Of a stretch of DNA of 64,000 nt, positions 61,565 to 64,000 are shown one piece after another. Source of the DNA: Pseudomonas bubulae (GTDB lineage Bacteria; Pseudomonadota; Gammaproteobacteria; Pseudomonadales; Pseudomonadaceae); assembly GCF_037023725.1 (NCBI RefSeq), contig NZ_CP146077.1, forward strand, positions 4,994,501 to 5,058,500, given 5' to 3'. A program made the translations under genes and the position numbers. Positions within the stretch are counted from its first letter, which is position 1. Every line of letters begins with the position of its first letter. The notes below the pieces were generated by a model. That model made no database searches and had not been told where the DNA came from. It saw only the letters and a list, made by a program, of their open reading frames with translations.

Positions 61565-62704
61565 TTGTCACGTCAGCCCTCCCCTCTGGATTTTCCTCAA
61601 AGCCCGCTGTCCCGTGCCTTTGAACAACCGTTGTTTCTGGGCCTGTTCCTGCCGGTGCAGTCCGGTGGCTGGAGCCCTTCGGCACTGCCACGCAGTACCA
61701 CCTGGACCTTTGACTACAACCGCCAGTTGACCCTGCGCGCCGAAGAGTTGGGATTTGACCTGGTGTTTGCCCTCGCTGAATGGTTGGGCAAGGGCGGCTA
61801 CGGGGGCGATATCCGCTACCACGACGAATCACTGGATGCCTTTATCACTCAGGCAGCGCTGGCGTCGGTAACCTCGCGCATCCTGCTGATCTCTACCCTG
61901 CATGTGCTCTATGGCCCCTGGCATCCACTGCACCTGGCCAAGTTCGGCGCCACCCTTGACCATATCAGCAAGGGCCGCTGGGGCCTGAACCTGGTGACCG
62001 GGCATCGTCATCGCGAACACCGGCGCTTCGGTCAGGCCCCCATCGAGCACGATCAGCGCTACCGCCAGGCCGACGAATTTATCCGCGTGGTGCAGGAACT
62101 GTGGCACAGCCCGGACAACGTCGATTTCAGCGGCGATCATTACAAGCTCGAAGAGGCCTATGTCAGCGTCAAACCGTCCTTTGGCCGTCCGGTGCTGGTC
62201 AACGCCACCGGCTCACCCGCCGGTATCGACTTCGCGGCACGGCATTCCGACATTGTGTTCACCACCAGCCCCGGCAGTGCCGAGATCGAAAACGCGCTGG
62301 AGAAACTGCCCGAGCATTTGCAGCGCACCAAACACGCCGCCCGTGGCTATGGCCGTCAGGTGCGCACCCTGATCAACCCGCTGGTGATTTGCCGCGACAG
62401 CGATGCCGAAGCCTGGGAAGTCCACGCCGCGATCACGGCCGCAGGTGACCCCGGTGCACTGGAGGGCCATGCCCGTGAAGCCAGTGATGCCCATGCCTGG
62501 CGCGGCCATCAACCGGCCGAGCGTTATGTGGGCGGCAATATCCAGCTGGTCGGCAGCCCCGAGACCGTGGTGCGCGACATCATCCGCCTCAAAGAGGCCG
62601 GTATCGACGGCTTGCAACTGAGCTTCTTCGACTTTGCCCCCGACCTTGAACAGTTTGGCGAGCGCGTGTTGCCCCTTTTGCGCCAGGCCGGCCTGCGCCG
62701 CTAA
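61565..62704 (+). CDS. LLM-class flavin-dependent monooxygenase (SsuD/SfnG-like)
   Basis: A 379-residue luciferase-like enzyme: FFLGLFLPVQSGGWSP-type start, LTLRAEELGFDLVFALAEWLGKGGYGG, KGRWGLNLVTGHRHREHRRFG, QSGSP-like NATGSPAGIDFAARHSDIVFT. It resembles FMNH2-dependent alkane- or dimethyl-sulfone monooxygenases, which release sulfite from organosulfur compounds. The start is TTG at 61565 with GGAG 8 bases upstream. It follows the XRE-cupin gene by 36 bases and precedes the solute-binding protein by 20, suggesting one operon for uptake and desulfonation; the substrate is inferred only loosely. Confidence 0.87.
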   Translation: MSRQPSPLDFPQSPLSRAFEQPLFLGLFLPVQSGGWSPSALPRSTTWTFDYNRQLTLRAEELGFDLVFALAEWLGKGGYGGDIRYHDESLDAFITQAALASVTSRILLISTLHVLYGPWHPLHLAKFGATLDHISKGRWGLNLVTGHRHREHRRFGQAPIEHDQRYRQADEFIRVVQELWHSPDNVDFSGDHYKLEEAYVSVKPSFGRPVLVNATGSPAGIDFAARHSDIVFTTSPGSAEIENALEKLPEHLQRTKHAARGYGRQVRTLINPLVICRDSDAEAWEVHAAITAAGDPGALEGHAREASDAHAWRGHQPAERYVGGNIQLVGSPETVVRDIIRLKEAGIDGLQLSFFDFAPDLEQFGERVLPLLRQAGLRR

Positions 62705-62724
62705 CCCACCCCAGGAAGACCGCC

Positions 62725-64000
62725 ATGCCCTTTACCCGTCGTCAATTTGTTGTTGGCCTGTCTGCCCTGTCCGCGCTCGGCGCCAGCGTGCCGTTCCTGC
62801 CCACTGCCCTGGCCGATGCCACGGGGCAGGCCGTCAGCGGACGCCGGGTGTTCAACTTGCTGATCAATCCCGAGCCGCCTTCGCTGAGCTCTTTCAACAC
62901 CACCGCTGGTACCAGCGTCACCGCCAGCAGCAAGGTGCTGGAGGGGCTGCTGACTTACGATGAAGCCCTCAATGCCCGCCCTGCACTGGCCACCGCCTGG
63001 GAGGCCGCACCCGATGGCTTGAGCTACCGCTTCACCCTGCGCGAAGGGGTCAAATGGCATGACGGCGAGCCGTTCACCTCGGCCGACGTGGCGTTCTCCC
63101 TGGACCTGATCAAGCGTTTTCACCCCCGGGGTTCCAGTACCTTTGCCAACCTGGAGCGGGTCGACACCCCCGACGACCACACTGCCATCGTTCATTTGAG
63201 CAAGCCGGCGCCGTACTTGATTCGCGGTTTTGCCGGCGGTGAAACGCCGATCCTGCCCAAGCACCTGTATGCCTCGGGCGACCCGCTGAGCAATCTGCAC
63301 AACAACGCCCCGGTGGGCACCGGCCCCTTCCGTTTCAAGCGCTGGGAGCGCGGCAGTTTTATCGAGTACGAACGCAACCCGAACTACTGGGACCCGGCGG
63401 CAACGGTGGTCGATACGCTGATTCTCAAAGTCATCCCCGACGGTGCCGCGCGCCTGGCCGCGTTTGAAAACGGCACGCTGGATGCAGGCGGGCAAAGCCC
63501 GGTGCCGCTAAGCGAGCTGGAGCGCCTGACCAAATCCGGCCGATTAAAAGCCACCACCCGCGGCTATCGCTACACCATTACCCCGACCATGCTCGAGTTC
63601 AACCTCGATAACCCGCTGTTGTCTCGCCTCGAGGTGCGCCAGGCAATTGCCCATGCCCTGGACCGCGAAGTGATCCGCAAGGTGGTGTACTACGGCTACG
63701 CCGAAGCCAGCTATTCACCGATCCCGAAAAGCTTCGCCAACTACGTCTACGAGGGCCCCAACCCGTATCCCTTCGACACCGAGGCAGCCAATGCATTGCT
63801 GGACAAGGCCGGGCTGGTAAAAAAAGGTCCCTGGCGTTTCAGCCTGACCCTCGACCCGCTGCCCTACGGCGACAGCTACAGCCGCACTGCCACCTATGTG
63901 CGCAGTGCCCTGGCACGCATTGGCATCGAAGTGAAACTGCGCGCCCAGGATTTTCCCACCTATATCAAACGTATCTACACCGACCGCGACTTTGACTTTG
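62725..64000 (+). CDS. ABC transporter solute-binding protein, family 5 (partial, 3' end outside)
   Basis: The frame is open from ATG 62725 to the window end, giving at least 425 residues. A Tat-type signal peptide (TRRQFVVGLSALSALGASV) is followed by the family-5 (DppA/OppA/NikA) fold: VLEGLLTYDEALNARPALATAWE, FTLREGVKWHDGEPFTSADVAFSLD, GTGPFRFKRWERG. GGAAG lies upstream of the ATG. It would bind peptide-like or organosulfur substrates in the periplasm; permease and ATPase genes are expected beyond the window. Confidence 0.92.
   Translation, partial: MPFTRRQFVVGLSALSALGASVPFLPTALADATGQAVSGRRVFNLLINPEPPSLSSFNTTAGTSVTASSKVLEGLLTYDEALNARPALATAWEAAPDGLSYRFTLREGVKWHDGEPFTSADVAFSLDLIKRFHPRGSSTFANLERVDTPDDHTAIVHLSKPAPYLIRGFAGGETPILPKHLYASGDPLSNLHNNAPVGTGPFRFKRWERGSFIEYERNPNYWDPAATVVDTLILKVIPDGAARLAAFENGTLDAGGQSPVPLSELERLTKSGRLKATTRGYRYTITPTMLEFNLDNPLLSRLEVRQAIAHALDREVIRKVVYYGYAEASYSPIPKSFANYVYEGPNPYPFDTEAANALLDKAGLVKKGPWRFSLTLDPLPYGDSYSRTATYVRSALARIGIEVKLRAQDFPTYIKRIYTDRDFDF

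Overview
The window reads as Pseudomonas chromosome, most like the P. fluorescens/P. putida lineages. The evidence is the gene order (grpE-dnaK-dnaJ-dapB-carA-carB, recN/fur/bamE, ratA-rnfH/smpB, the lld lactate cluster), the Pseudomonas REP doublets (core GTGGGAGCGGGCTTGCTCGCGA) and an ANDETYEGQALAA tmRNA tag. The naming of species is inference; the genus call is firm.

Left core (1-22532). A minus-strand chaperone and biosynthesis block runs grpE, dnaK, dnaJ, dapB, carA, carB (carB cut by the window edge). Two near-perfect sigma-32 promoters precede grpE and dnaK, and carA has a pyrBI-like leader ORF plus terminator. recN carries a LexA box. Then come fur and bamE (divergent), ratA-rnfH, an NSS transporter, smpB, and an LldR-controlled lactate regulon (lldR / lldP-lldEFG-dld). 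ssrA (tmRNA) closes the block, so both trans-translation genes, smpB and ssrA, lie within 10 kb.

Genomic island (about 22509-50949). A P4-type tyrosine recombinase sits directly behind the tmRNA 3' end. A degenerate copy of the tmRNA 3' end and a copy of the integrase-side GGTATTCC arm repeats mark the far end. The cargo is defence: a RES-domain protein; a three-gene Lamassu-type (ABC-3C) system with an FAD/NAD(P) (FMO-like) effector; a type I restriction operon hsdM-hsdS-DUF262-DUF262/HNH-hsdR-M48 peptidase with overlapping genes; and a frame-broken PD-(D/E)XK-like gene. Plasmid/ICE-style genes (glycine zipper, DUF932, RadC) and satellite-style genes (YagK/Gp2-like, AlpA, a ribbon-helix-helix protein behind an 11-bp phased repeat array) make up the rest.

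Immediately right of the island (51023-51781) is a highly structured RNA leader with an A-B-A layout: two ACAATAGG copies, the second containing a Shine-Dalgarno, and one complementary CCTATTGT displayed in a hairpin loop, plus an intrinsic terminator. This resembles the seqA/seqB/seqC immunity RNA logic of satellite phage P4. It precedes a 43-aa ORF and a DUF3077 gene, and is the least expected structure in the window.

Right flank (52298-64000). A SnoaL-like protein, an NDH-2-like flavoprotein and an Rrf2 regulator (sharing a matched CGACTA-N3-TAGTCG operator), an EamA exporter divergent from an AraC regulator, an orphan TccC/RHS polymorphic toxin, an aldo/keto reductase, and a cupin-XRE regulator followed by an LLM flavin monooxygenase and a Tat-type ABC solute-binding protein that runs off the end.
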